DNA of 63,795 nt from an uncultured Azospirillum sp. (lineage in GTDB: Bacteria; Pseudomonadota; Alphaproteobacteria; RF32; CAG-239), in contig CABUBU010000006.1 of NCBI GenBank assembly GCA_902489795.1, positions 1 through 63,795 on the forward strand. Reading direction: 5' to 3'. Below the pieces are notes generated by a model. It was not told the origin of the DNA, ran no database searches, and was given only the letters and a program-made list of their open reading frames with translations. Made by a program: the position numbers and the translations under genes. Position 1 is the first letter of the stretch. Each line of letters opens with the position of its first letter. Of the stretch, positions 8,698 to 17,275 are shown piece after piece.

Positions 8698-9416
8698 TCT
8701 TCTCTCTTACTTTCATCATCAAAAAACACGTCTCCGGCCCCGATGACTTCCCGGCCGGACGGCGTTTGCAAAATCAGCATTCCTTCTTCGTTCATGCCGG
8801 CGAAGATTCCGGTTTTGGTCGTTTTCGGCAACCGCACCACAACCGGCTCCCCCACGCCTCTGGCATGCCGCAGCCATTTTTCGGTCAGCGCCGGCATTCC
8901 TTTTTGCTCCCACAAGTCCGTCAGCGCATCAAAGCGACGCAAATAAACTTCCTTAAAAGTCCGGCAGTCGGTTTTTATCCCCGCCGCCGCCAAATCAGTC
9001 ACCGGATACACGGTTTCTCCCGCCGGCGACGCCCTCAGATTGACCCCGATGCCGACAATCATATACCCACCGGCGCCTTTTTCAAGCAAAATACCAGATA
9101 TTTTGCCGCCGTTCAACAACACGTCGTTCGGCCATTTCAGTTTCACCCCGGCATTTTGATCAAACTCTTTTACCGCCTCCAGCAGCGACAGCGACGAAAT
9201 CAACACCAGCGCCGCGCTTTTTTCCGCGGCGAAGGGCAGCGCCAGCGACATGAACAGATTGCCTTCCAGACTGACCCAGCCGCGGCCGCGGCGGCCGCGG
9301 CCTCCCGTCTGCCGTTCCGCTGTCACCGCCAGTTTTTCTCCGCCGGCGGTTGCCGCCAGCGACAAAGCCTCGTCATTGGTGCTTGTCAGTTCCTCATATT
9401 CAAAACAACGCCACAT
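8694..9416 (-). CDS. birA: Biotin--protein ligase
   Basis: The product attaches biotin to carboxylase carrier protein. The catalytic domain shows STNDEAL, the biotinoyl-AMP loop GRGRRGRGW, LKWPNDVLLN, KISGILLE and VGIGVNL. There is no N-terminal helix-turn-helix, so it is a class I (non-repressor) ligase. A GTG at 9434 overlapping the nuoN stop would add six residues; the ATG at 9416 is preferred because a GGAAG site precedes it. It overlaps rnj by 4 nt. Confidence 0.93.
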   Translation of the reverse strand: MWRCFEYEELTSTNDEALSLAATAGGEKLAVTAERQTGGRGRRGRGWVSLEGNLFMSLALPFAAEKSAALVLISSLSLLEAVKEFDQNAGVKLKWPNDVLLNGGKISGILLEKGAGGYMIVGIGVNLRASPAGETVYPVTDLAAAGIKTDCRTFKEVYLRRFDALTDLWEQKGMPALTEKWLRHARGVGEPVVVRLPKTTKTGIFAGMNEEGMLILQTPSGREVIGAGDVFFDDESKREE

Positions 9417-9430
9417 TCCCGTTCTTCCGT

Positions 9431-10846
9431 TCACAAAATCGCCGCCAGCATCATTTCCACATCGTGCATCAGATATTTCGGATTTATCACGGTGACCGCA
9501 ATCAAAAACAGATTGACCGCAATATATGTATATACGCCTTTGTCCACCCTGTCAAAGCTAATATTGCGCGGCTCAAAATAGATGACGGTTATGATTTTGA
9601 GATAGGCGTACACCAAAATCAGCATCGAAAAGGCCACCACCGCCATCAGGCCGTAGCTGCCGCCGGCCACCAGCGCGTTGATGACCGAAAGCTTGCCCAG
9701 AAAACCGAGCAGCGGCGGCGTGCCGATCAGCGAAATCATCAATATCAGAAAAGCCGCCGCCAAAAACGGCCGCTGGGTTGAAAGTCCGCGGATTTCGCTC
9801 AAGCAACGCAAATACTCCCCCTTGCTGCGGCAACCGGCAAAAACCGTATAAACGCCGAAAAAGGCCAGTACGTAAACCAACAGGTAGATAAAGGCGCCGA
9901 GCAGGCTCTGTCCGTGCATGTCGGCGGCAGACACCAGCAAAACGCCGACATAATAAAGCCCGGCATAGGCAAAAATGCGGCGCAGGTTGTCCTCGCTGTT
10001 GGCGCCGACCGCGCCGATAAAAACAGAAAGCACGCCGAAAATAAGCATCACCGGCACAAACCAGGCGTAAAGCGGCGCCAGCACATTGACGATCAGGTTG
10101 ACGAAGGCGGGAAAATAAGCCAGTACCGGAACAATCGTCAGATATCCGGCCACCGGCAAAACCGCGCCCGAAACCGCGTCGGCAAACCAAAAATGAAACG
10201 GCGCCACGCCTAAGGCAAACAGGAAAAAGACCATAATCATCACAAACGCCAGCCGGAGCTGCCACAGAGTTTCCGTCTGCACCGTCAGAAATTTTCCGAG
10301 TTCTTCATATCCGCTGCCGCCATAGCGCCGCAAGACCAGAACACCGGCCGCCAGCAGCAGGCAGAAAAACATCGTTACCGCCAAATGACGGTGCAGCCGC
10401 GGCAGACATTCCTCGTCGGCACCGATCCGCAGCAACAGGCAGTTCAGCAGCTGGCAGCAAACAGCCGCCGCCGCAAACAGTTCCAGCGAACGCGCAGAAA
10501 GCATCAGCGAAAAACCGAGCAGCTCAAGCAACAGCATCGAATAAAAGGCAAAACTGTCGTTTTCCCGGTTTTGAAAACGCCTGAGCGAAAGGCTTCCCCA
10601 ACCGAGCGCAAACAGAAAAATGACGATTTTAAACAAAGTCGTATAGTCGTTATTAACCCAAAAGCCGCCGACGTTTCTGTCATAAAAGACCGCGGTCAGC
10701 ATCATTGCCGGCAGAATCGTCCATTTGGCCAGCGTCAGAAAAGTTTTGGCCGTGTTGGCGGAACGAAGGAAACGAACCAGCACCGTCAGCAAAACACCGG
10801 CCGTCAACACGGCTTCCGGCAGCAACGCAACATAATTGACCAGCAT
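9431..10846 (-). CDS. nuoN: Divergent NADH-quinone oxidoreductase subunit N
   Basis: This 471-residue, roughly 14-helix membrane protein belongs to the antiporter-like family of complex I. Retained marks are the TM5 glutamate segment SLEL, APFHFWFADAV and the TM12-like GTPPLLGFLGKL. The lysine normally found just before the PFHFW motif is absent (FFLFALGVAPFHFW). AGGAG precedes the start. It is third in nuoL-M-N and is followed directly by birA, a typical alphaproteobacterial position, so the assignment is firm even though the protein has drifted. Confidence 0.88.
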   Translation of the reverse strand: MLVNYVALLPEAVLTAGVLLTVLVRFLRSANTAKTFLTLAKWTILPAMMLTAVFYDRNVGGFWVNNDYTTLFKIVIFLFALGWGSLSLRRFQNRENDSFAFYSMLLLELLGFSLMLSARSLELFAAAAVCCQLLNCLLLRIGADEECLPRLHRHLAVTMFFCLLLAAGVLVLRRYGGSGYEELGKFLTVQTETLWQLRLAFVMIMVFFLFALGVAPFHFWFADAVSGAVLPVAGYLTIVPVLAYFPAFVNLIVNVLAPLYAWFVPVMLIFGVLSVFIGAVGANSEDNLRRIFAYAGLYYVGVLLVSAADMHGQSLLGAFIYLLVYVLAFFGVYTVFAGCRSKGEYLRCLSEIRGLSTQRPFLAAAFLILMISLIGTPPLLGFLGKLSVINALVAGGSYGLMAVVAFSMLILVYAYLKIITVIYFEPRNISFDRVDKGVYTYIAVNLFLIAVTVINPKYLMHDVEMMLAAIL

Positions 10847-10855
10847 TTTTTTCTC

Positions 10856-12298
10856 CTAACCGACAAACCACAAAGGATTGACAAACGACAAAACCAGCAC
10901 CGCCGCCGTCAGCAGCATGACGGCAAAGACCCTGAGCGAAATGTCTTCGATGCAGCATTCGCCGGAAGACGCCGGCAGCGGCGCCTGACTTTCCGGCGGA
11001 TATTTCAGATAAAACAGCTGCTGCAGCAGACTGACGGAAGCCAGCACCACCGCCAGCAGGATGCAGACAGCCATCTGAATGTTAAATTTCAACAGACCGG
11101 CGAAAATCACCATATTATTTAAGAACATCGACGACAGCGGCATCCCGATCGCCGCCAGAATAAGAAAGGAAAAAACCAGCGAAGTGCGGCGGATATTGCA
11201 CAAAATGCCGCAATCGCCGAGTTCGTTTTCCTGCCGGATGGCGTCAACGTGAGCCACCATCACTTCCAGCGCGGCCACAATAATCAGGTAAGAAAACATG
11301 GAAAAGCCGATATTCATCAAAAGCGCGTCGGTCGGCAGCAGCGCCCCCAGCAGATACAAAATGTAGTAGACCGTCATATAGGCAAAAATCTTATACTGAA
11401 TATCGCGTTTGGTAAAGCCGATAAAGGCGATCATCAGCATGGTGACGATGCTGATGATTTCCAAAACCAGCAGGTAGGGATCCAAAGCCGCCGGCGCATT
11501 GACCGGGAAAAAGCGGATCAGTCCGTAAACGCCGCTTAAGGGAACAATGTTGGCAACAATGAAAACCAGCGGGTTGGAAATGTTGACGTTGACCGAGGAA
11601 ATCCAATAATGAAAAGGCCATACCGGGATCCGCGACAGAAAGGCAATGAAAATCGAGCCCCAAACCAGCACTTCCCCATGTTCCGACAAAACGATCCGGC
11701 TCACTTCTAGAATGCCGACGTTTTCATGATTGTAAAGCACCACCAGGGCAACAAACAGAAAAACCGCGCCGAGAAGGTTATAAAGAAAAAAGCGGTACAA
11801 AACCTGCTGTTTGCGAACGTCGCCGAAAATGCCGACCATCATGAACAGCGGCAGCAGCAGTGCTTCGAAAAAAATGTAAAAGGAAAAAAGGTCGGAAGCC
11901 AGAAAATAGCCGCTGATCATGCTCAAAAACATCAGGGCAAAAACGATCAGCGCCTTCTGCCGGTAGGTATTGTGACGAATGCCCACCATCCCCAGCAGAA
12001 CCGCCAGGTGAACGGCGGCAATCAGCATCAGGGAGAAGACGTCGATGCCAAACACCAGTTCAATTTTCGGATTTTGCGTCCAGGCAAAACTCTCGACCGT
12101 TTTCCAGCCGTCTTTGCCGACATCCATCTGCAAAGCCGTCCGCCACAAGACCACCAGATTGGAAAGCACGGTAAAAATGCCCACGCTCAAAACGTTGCTG
12201 ACCCTGCCGCGGCCGCCTTCGCGGGAAAGCGCGGCAAACAGCATCCCGAGCAGCGGCACCACTACAATCGCATTGACCAAAGAAGCAATGTTTTCCAT
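10856..12298 (-). CDS. nuoM: Divergent NADH-quinone oxidoreductase subunit M
   Basis: This 480-residue antiporter-like complex I subunit has a clear TM5 glutamate motif FYIFFEALLLPLFMMVGIFG. The usual TM7 sequence (K-x-P-x-x-PFHTWLPDAH-x-EAP) is reduced to SRIPVWPFHYWISSVNV. Arg stands where Lys is expected, and the LPDAHxEAP loop is gone. It should sit in the inner-membrane arm and take part in proton pumping, but the altered channel residues make that uncertain. A GGAGG site lies at the end of nuoL. Confidence 0.88.
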   Translation of the reverse strand: MENIASLVNAIVVVPLLGMLFAALSREGGRGRVSNVLSVGIFTVLSNLVVLWRTALQMDVGKDGWKTVESFAWTQNPKIELVFGIDVFSLMLIAAVHLAVLLGMVGIRHNTYRQKALIVFALMFLSMISGYFLASDLFSFYIFFEALLLPLFMMVGIFGDVRKQQVLYRFFLYNLLGAVFLFVALVVLYNHENVGILEVSRIVLSEHGEVLVWGSIFIAFLSRIPVWPFHYWISSVNVNISNPLVFIVANIVPLSGVYGLIRFFPVNAPAALDPYLLVLEIISIVTMLMIAFIGFTKRDIQYKIFAYMTVYYILYLLGALLPTDALLMNIGFSMFSYLIIVAALEVMVAHVDAIRQENELGDCGILCNIRRTSLVFSFLILAAIGMPLSSMFLNNMVIFAGLLKFNIQMAVCILLAVVLASVSLLQQLFYLKYPPESQAPLPASSGECCIEDISLRVFAVMLLTAAVLVLSFVNPLWFVG

Positions 12299-12301
12299 TT
12301 G

Positions 12302-13954
12302 TCAGCCTCCGTACAACCAAACAATTCCGATAACGGCAAAACCGAGCAGCATGAACAGCAGCATGCCCGTAACCGTTCCCGAATGAATGCGGCGAAAAAG
12401 AAAAATCATAAAACCGAGCGCATTCTGCACCGAACTGATAATTGTACGTTCGATAAATACAAAATCCACCGTCAGCCACAGCAGCCGCCCAATCACTTTG
12501 ACCGGCGTGATAATCAGCAATTCATATGCCGTCCCCACATAATCGGCCTCCTGCAAAAGGTCGTTATTGTACAAAGCGTCCAGTCGGCGCAAAGGACGCA
12601 GGAAAAACAATCCCAGCCAGACTGCCAAAAGCGGCGGCAGCCATAACGGGGAAAGACGGAAAGACCAGCATAAAACGGCAGCGGCAGCAGCCACCGGCAG
12701 CCAGGACGGCGGCGGCGGATTTTTCAGCATTGCCTGCACCCGTTCGTCCGCCCGGCTCTCTCCCAGCAGAAGCTGCGACAGCACATGCGCGCTTGACGCC
12801 GCAAACAATAACGCATAGCCCCCGGCCAGCCACGGGCTGCCTTCCGCTGTTTTGAACAAGACCGAAAAAAAGGCCGCCAGCACCAGAAGCGCCAACAAAA
12901 AGGTAAATTTAAGGCTTTTCAAAAAGCCGCCGGTTTCCGAAACCTGAGTTTCGTTGGAAGCCGCGGCGCAAATTAGCATCAGAACCTGCCCGAACAAAAA
13001 CGCCGCGGTCAGAAGCGAAGCGAACTGCAAACTGTCGAGCCGGCTGCCGAAAGCGGCAAAAGCATAAACCAGTCCCCAGAACATGAGGGCAAAATAAACC
13101 GCCTTTTGTTTGAGATTATCAATTGCCAGAGCGCCCCAAACGCCCCACAAAACGGAAGAAAGGGCAAAAATTTTGAGTAGCGGATAGGAAAAAGGAGAAA
13201 TTTGCAGCAAAGACTCCGTTTTTAAAAGCAGCAGATAACCGGTCAGCGGCGTTGCCGTAAACAAAACATAGTTCAAACGGTTGAAACCGAGCGTGCGCAT
13301 TTCGGTATAAGCCCCATGAAACAGAAACAGTCCGGTTTTGGCAAAGATGCAAAGCAAAAGCAGAATCGCGACAAAATCCTTATGATGTCCGAATCGGGCA
13401 TAATCCGGCAGCTTGTCCAGTTCCAAACCGCCTCCCTGGCCGAGGATGACGGCAAAAATGCTGACCAGGCCGATATCGGCCAGGAAATTGGCATAAATAT
13501 ATTTCTTTTTGGCCTCGATATTGTTGACAGCACTGAACACCAGGACGTCGCAAACGCCGACCGCTACCAGCATCTGGACATAGTTACCGGCAAACACCAG
13601 CATCAAAGACGACAACAGGTTTAGAAGCACCAGCCCGTTCAGGGAATTTTTGGCGTTTTCGGCACCGAAAGTATTTTGCAACAACACCAGCAAAGCCAAT
13701 ATCGACAAGGCAAACACCAGATAAATGTTGCCGGCGTTGACGACGATTTCGAGATTAACCGCCAGATTGGGTATTTTCAGCCAGGGACAGTTCAGATACA
13801 AATCGGGCGCATTCCCAAGCAGCGACAAACGGTAAACAAAATAAGAAACCGCTGCTGCCGAGAACAACGACCACAACACCGGCAGCCTGTTTTTGGGAAC
13901 CAGCTCGGAAATCAGCCCGGCGCCTAAAATCAAAATGAGTAATTCAACCAGCAT
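12302..13954 (-). CDS. nuoL: Divergent, short NADH-quinone oxidoreductase subunit L
   Basis: This 550-residue membrane protein is shorter than usual NuoL (over 600 residues). Position upstream of nuoM-nuoN and the C-terminal lateral-helix/anchor region (VDFVFIERTIISSVQNALGF to the end) support NuoL. The AKTGLFLFH segment corresponds to the usual K-S-A-x-x-P-L-H motif, but the following LPDAMEGPTPVSALIHAAT signature is not present. A TTG one codon earlier is an alternative start. nuoK and the rest of the operon are not upstream here. Confidence 0.8.
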   Translation of the reverse strand: MLVELLILILGAGLISELVPKNRLPVLWSLFSAAAVSYFVYRLSLLGNAPDLYLNCPWLKIPNLAVNLEIVVNAGNIYLVFALSILALLVLLQNTFGAENAKNSLNGLVLLNLLSSLMLVFAGNYVQMLVAVGVCDVLVFSAVNNIEAKKKYIYANFLADIGLVSIFAVILGQGGGLELDKLPDYARFGHHKDFVAILLLLCIFAKTGLFLFHGAYTEMRTLGFNRLNYVLFTATPLTGYLLLLKTESLLQISPFSYPLLKIFALSSVLWGVWGALAIDNLKQKAVYFALMFWGLVYAFAAFGSRLDSLQFASLLTAAFLFGQVLMLICAAASNETQVSETGGFLKSLKFTFLLALLVLAAFFSVLFKTAEGSPWLAGGYALLFAASSAHVLSQLLLGESRADERVQAMLKNPPPPSWLPVAAAAAVLCWSFRLSPLWLPPLLAVWLGLFFLRPLRRLDALYNNDLLQEADYVGTAYELLIITPVKVIGRLLWLTVDFVFIERTIISSVQNALGFMIFLFRRIHSGTVTGMLLFMLLGFAVIGIVWLYGG

Positions 13955-13999
13955 CAAATCTTCCGCTTCAACCGTTATTATCTGAATAATAACAAGAAA

Positions 14000-14020
14000 T
14001 AAGGGCTTTTAAAGCCCTTA
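14000..14020 (-). terminator. Perfect palindrome, likely terminator
   Basis: Ten-bp arms TAAGGGCTTT/AAAGCCCTTA flank a single central base and are followed on the minus strand by TTTCTT. It separates the 104-residue gene from nuoL. Confidence 0.6.
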
Positions 14021-14045
14021 TCACCACCTGAAAAAAGTTTTATCG

Positions 14046-14360
14046 TCAGGCCAGCGCCTGCAAATTTCTGACGACGCGCACCGGCACCTTGTATTCGCGG
14101 GCAACGTCGTCGTTTTCAATCTCCACCATCAGCACCTCGTTAACCGACTTTAAGGGCATACGTGCTTCCTTGGCAATGGAATTCAGCATAAAAGCGCTTT
14201 CACGGCTGCGGTAAAGCAACGCCTGTTCGCCGCCGTCATAAACCAGACGCGGATTTTCGGGACCGCCTTCGCGGTATTCAATGATTATGAGTATCTCCCC
14301 GGCAGCATTCTGCAGCATATCATAACGCCCGGCCTGCTGTGAATTCTTTGTATCTGACAT
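14046..14360 (-). CDS. Conserved-looking hypothetical protein, 104 residues
   Basis: I do not recognise a family. The protein is soluble, acidic in the middle (EILIIIEYREGGPENPR) and ends with a short basic/hydrophobic segment (VPVRVVRNLQALA). It has no signal peptide or membrane segment. It lies upstream of nuoL, where nuoK would normally be found, and is cut off from it by a hairpin, so it is probably not part of complex I. It ends the backbone before the tRNA-Lys. Confidence 0.6.
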   Translation of the reverse strand: MSDTKNSQQAGRYDMLQNAAGEILIIIEYREGGPENPRLVYDGGEQALLYRSRESAFMLNSIAKEARMPLKSVNEVLMVEIENDDVAREYKVPVRVVRNLQALA

Positions 14361-14474
14361 CTCCCAATATCCTTAAAAACGAGGTTTAATAATCAAATTT
14401 GAAGCCGATAATAACATACAATTCTTAACAAATAAACTATTTTTTATATTTTTTAATTTTTTTGGATTTTTTTA

Positions 14475-14503
14475 TTGACTAACCTTTTTTTATCCATTAT
14501 ACC
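14475..14503 (+). promoter_or_regulatory. Promoter of tRNA-Lys
   Basis: TTGACT (14475-14480) and TATACC (14498-14503) are spaced 17 nt apart, 18 nt before the tRNA 5' end. Confidence 0.65.
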
Positions 14504-14521
14504 TTGCTTCGTTAAGTGAGC

Positions 14522-14597
14522 GGGCCCGTAGCTCAGCTGGTAGAGCATTTGACTTTTAATCAAAGGGTCATGGGTTCGAATCCCGTCGGGCTCACCA
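14522..14597 (+). tRNA. tRNA-Lys (anticodon TTT)
   Basis: This is a 76-nt cloverleaf. The acceptor stem GGGCCCG pairs with CGGGCTC, the D-arm contains GCTCAGCTGGTAGAGC, the anticodon loop is CTTTTAA, the T-arm contains GGGTTCGAATCCC, and CCA is encoded. It marks the boundary of the AT-richer island and lies beside a recombinase remnant, as expected of an integration site. Confidence 0.97.
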
Positions 14598-14602
14598 ATT
14601 GC

Positions 14603-14632
14603 AACACCTTCCTTTTTGGAGGGTGTTTTTTT
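14603..14632 (+). terminator. Terminator after tRNA-Lys
   Basis: A 10-bp stem with one G-U (14603-14612 with 14618-14627) is followed by a T run to 14632. Confidence 0.8.
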
Positions 14633-15133
14633 GTTTAAAGACTGCACCCAATCGAACGGTTTTCTAAGGTCATATGAAAATTTCTGACCGTCTAATTTAA
14701 AGTTCGCAAGTACAATATTTAAAATAGCCCTTTTTGTTTCAACTTGCGAACTCGAGAAAATATCATAAGCATTGCTCCCCAACGACAACACCGTTCCCAG
14801 AGCTATAGAGAAGTGTTCGTCAGCTTGAGTTAGAGAATTTAGTTTAGGCTGGCCGCCTTTATATTTGCCGTGCAGTTTGGCAAGGGCTATTCCCTCTCGT
14901 TGACGTTCCAATATTAAATTGCGTTCAAGCTCTGCGACAGCTCCTAACATCGTCATCATCATTTTTTGATAAGGGTCTTGTCTGTCGACGGCAAAAGTCA
15001 AGTTCTCCTTGTGAAAAACAATTTTAGCTCCTTTGGCGGTAAAATACTCGCATTGGACGACAGTTGACAAGGTTAAGAGTTCAATCAAGCTCCTTGACAG
15101 CGGATATATTAAACAAATTCCGATACGCAACAT
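14625..15133 (-). pseudogene. Serine recombinase remnant, two fused fragments
   Basis: The frame from 15133 reads first like the second half of a resolvase/invertase catalytic domain (KGAKIVFHKENL, MLGAVAELERNLILERQREG, GGQPKL). It then reads like the extreme C-terminus of a large serine recombinase (QVETKRAILNIVLANFKL, YDLRKPFDW). The N-terminal part with the catalytic serine is missing and a stop lies just before the first ATG. The frame continues to 14453 through the tRNA, but that part is only the antisense of tRNA-Lys. It is a scar of an integrated element at the tRNA. Confidence 0.75.
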
Positions 15134-15388
15134 TCCGCAAATTCACCAAATCAGCAAGAATGACGTGTATGTTATCAAAGCGAGGGTATGCAAATGAAGT
15201 ATACCGTACTTTCACAGATGATTTTATGTGCAATCTACATCAAAAATACGGTTCATTGCACAGGTGTAAACCAAAGTTATCTTCCCCGCAGTTTTTTCCC
15301 TAAAATATTTCATGAAAAAAAGTTGTTAAATCATATTAATTTTCGTCAAACCTGCAAGCAACAGATTATTGTGTCAGCGGCAACAGTT

Positions 15389-15754
15389 ATGAAAAAATTC
15401 TTTATGTGTACGCCGGGAATATTATGGAAAATAATGGCAGAAGGCAAATCATTGTCGGTAAATGAAAGTTATATTCTGATAGACCTGCGTTCAGAAAAAA
15501 GCTTTTCCTGCGGACATATTCCGGAAAGCATTAACATTAGCGAAAATCGGTTTATCAGCCATGTTGATGCATTATCCGAACAATGGCAGGACAAGAAACT
15601 TATCTTAATTTGTGAATACGGCGAATTGTCTTATTTTTATGCAAAAATATTACAAGACAAGGGATATTACGGCTTTTCTCTATCCGGCGGCTTTATAAAA
15701 TGGTCTGAACTTAATTATCCGCGGTCATCTCTGACTTGTCCGATAAGGAGATGA
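15389..15754 (+). CDS. Rhodanese-domain protein
   Basis: This protein of about 121 residues has one rhodanese fold: ILIDLRSEKSFSCGHIPESINI, then the active-site loop LICEYGELS with a catalytic Cys, then LSGGFIKWSE. Such domains transfer sulfane sulfur or bind thiolated or arsenic compounds. The frame is open back to 15188, but that part does not resemble the domain. The ATG at 15389 is preferred, though its ribosome-binding site is weak. It ends 4 nt before the permease gene, so the three genes to 16897 form an operon. AT-rich codon use points to transfer. Confidence 0.75.
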   Translation: MKKFFMCTPGILWKIMAEGKSLSVNESYILIDLRSEKSFSCGHIPESINISENRFISHVDALSEQWQDKKLILICEYGELSYFYAKILQDKGYYGFSLSGGFIKWSELNYPRSSLTCPIRR

Positions 15755-15758
15755 TAAA

Positions 15759-16649
15759 ATGCAATTTGTTGAAGAATTTATATCTGATGTATTAAAAATA
15801 TCCTTTTTAATCTATATCGCCACGTTTTGCGTCAGTTTGCTACAAGATAAATTTGCCCCTGAAAAAATTCATAATTTTGTTAAAGAAAAAAATCCGTGGC
15901 TGAGCTATTTGGCTGCTGTCGGCATGGGCACACTTACTCCGTTTTGTTCCTGTTCATCCATTCCTGTTTTTATCGGTTTTCTGGCTGCCGGAATTCCGCT
16001 TGGGATTTCTATGGCTTTTTTAATCAGTTCACCATTAATAAGCGAAATTGCTTTGGCTATACTTATAGCTCTCCCAAAACACGGGATATATCTGACAATG
16101 TTATACCTCCTTTCGGGAAGCATTATTTCCATACTCGGCGGATGGCTGTGCGATCATTTTAGACTTGAGCGCCATATTATTTTCAAGTTCCCCAAGCAGA
16201 CTAAAATAGCCCGAAATACTTCTCGTAAACCACAATCTTTTTATTCTTGCTTATATTCTGCACACTTTAATGCTCTGCAAACCCTAAAAAATATCGGCAT
16301 TTACATCATCATAAGCGTTTTAGCTGGACTGAGCTTCCGATATTTTATGCCTGAGGATTTTATCTCCTATTATCTTCAAGGGAGAAGATGGTGGGAAGTT
16401 CCGCTAGCTACGATTGTTGGAATTCCTTTCTATGCCAATCACGGTGCTTTGATGCCTTTTATAGAAGCGCTTTTGGAAAAAAATATTTCTATGGGAACTT
16501 GCATGACGCTGTTAATGAGTGCAACGGCTCTTTCTCTGCCCGAAATCATTTTACTTAAAAAAATCTTTGATTTTAAATTACTGGCCGTTTTTATACTTTG
16601 GTTAACAATATCTTTTATTATAACAGGCTTTTTGCTGAATAATCTGTGA
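15759..16649 (+). CDS. Permease of the UPF0718/ArsP type
   Basis: This 296-residue inner-membrane protein has about eight helices. The diagnostic motif MGTLTPFCSCSSIPVFIGF is followed by AAGIPLGISMAFLISSPL, and a second half-repeat contains GIPFYANHGALMPFIEALL. The family includes ArsP-like exporters of trivalent organoarsenicals and related metalloid or thiol efflux permeases. A rhodanese gene upstream and a small dithiol protein downstream suggest a metalloid or sulfur-compound role; that is inference. AAGGAG near its 3' end serves the next gene. Confidence 0.82.
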   Translation: MQFVEEFISDVLKISFLIYIATFCVSLLQDKFAPEKIHNFVKEKNPWLSYLAAVGMGTLTPFCSCSSIPVFIGFLAAGIPLGISMAFLISSPLISEIALAILIALPKHGIYLTMLYLLSGSIISILGGWLCDHFRLERHIIFKFPKQTKIARNTSRKPQSFYSCLYSAHFNALQTLKNIGIYIIISVLAGLSFRYFMPEDFISYYLQGRRWWEVPLATIVGIPFYANHGALMPFIEALLEKNISMGTCMTLLMSATALSLPEIILLKKIFDFKLLAVFILWLTISFIITGFLLNNL

Positions 16650-16660
16650 AGGAGAATACC

Positions 16661-16897
16661 ATGAAAAAAATTTTAGTACTCGGTACTTGTTCTTGTTGTT
16701 GCGGAAAGACGGAAAAATTAATCAGAGCTGCTGCCCAAAAGAATAATGTTTCCGTTGATCTTACTTGGCAGAAAGACTTAAATACCGTTGTATGTTATAA
16801 TATTATGAAAACACCTGCTGTTATTATTGATGATGTTATTGTTCATGAAGGGGGTATCCCGACAGAAATACAAATCACCAGATGGTTGTTAAAATAA
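16661..16897 (+). CDS. Small thioredoxin-fold redox-active disulfide protein
   Basis: This 78-residue protein begins MKKILVLGTC and carries a CSCCCGKTEKL cysteine cluster at the active site, then TPAVIIDD with the cis-proline and VHEGGIPT. This matches the small 'redox-active disulfide protein 2' thioredoxin-like family often paired with DUF318/UPF0718 permeases. The start at 16661 is chosen because AAGGAG lies 7 nt upstream. A GTG at 16646 overlaps the permease stop and is less likely. It probably supplies a dithiol to, or binds the substrate of, the permease. Confidence 0.8.
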   Translation: MKKILVLGTCSCCCGKTEKLIRAAAQKNNVSVDLTWQKDLNTVVCYNIMKTPAVIIDDVIVHEGGIPTEIQITRWLLK

Positions 16898-17000
16898 ATT
16901 TTAAGAATACCGTGTTTCTCAAATTCGCTTAAAAAAACTCCTTTTTTCCTAAGATTTTCAATCAAAATTGAAATTCTTGCAAACCAACGCATTGCGGAAG

Positions 17001-17027
17001 CCCCCTCCCCGGGGGAGGGGAGTTTTT
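17001..17027 (+). terminator. GC-rich terminator of the rhodanese-permease operon
   Basis: CCCCTCCC pairs with GGGAGGGG and is followed by AGTTTTT. It stands out sharply in an AT-rich intergenic region. Confidence 0.6.
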
Positions 17028-17275
17028 CAAATAAAGAGTATTTTACAGAGAAATACCCATATTAATAGAATCGAGTCCTTTTCTAAAAGACAAAACAGTC
17101 TTTGCGGAATATTTCATGAAAAAAGAGCATATTTATTCCTAATATTTTGAAAAACATCATAAAATCGTATAAAAAAAACCGTTTTTTTATGTCTCCATAT
17201 CAATTTTCGCTTGTAATTTTAGATTTTCATTATAAACTTTTTTAATAAAATATTAACCTTTTAGGCAGGTGCGTT
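17028..17275. other. AT-rich leader upstream of the TpsA gene
   Basis: No gene is seen. A weak TATAAA-like box lies about 40 nt before the start, without a convincing -35, so no promoter is asserted. GCAGG lies just before the ATG of the large exoprotein. Confidence 0.4.

Noticed and set aside
14453..14624. C-terminal part of the recombinase frame (EPDGIRTHDPLIKS...)
   Set aside because: It is the translated complement of tRNA-Lys and its terminator, a common false protein ending.
15188..15388. N-terminal extension of the rhodanese gene
   Set aside because: Open frame but no family similarity and overlaps the likely promoter region.
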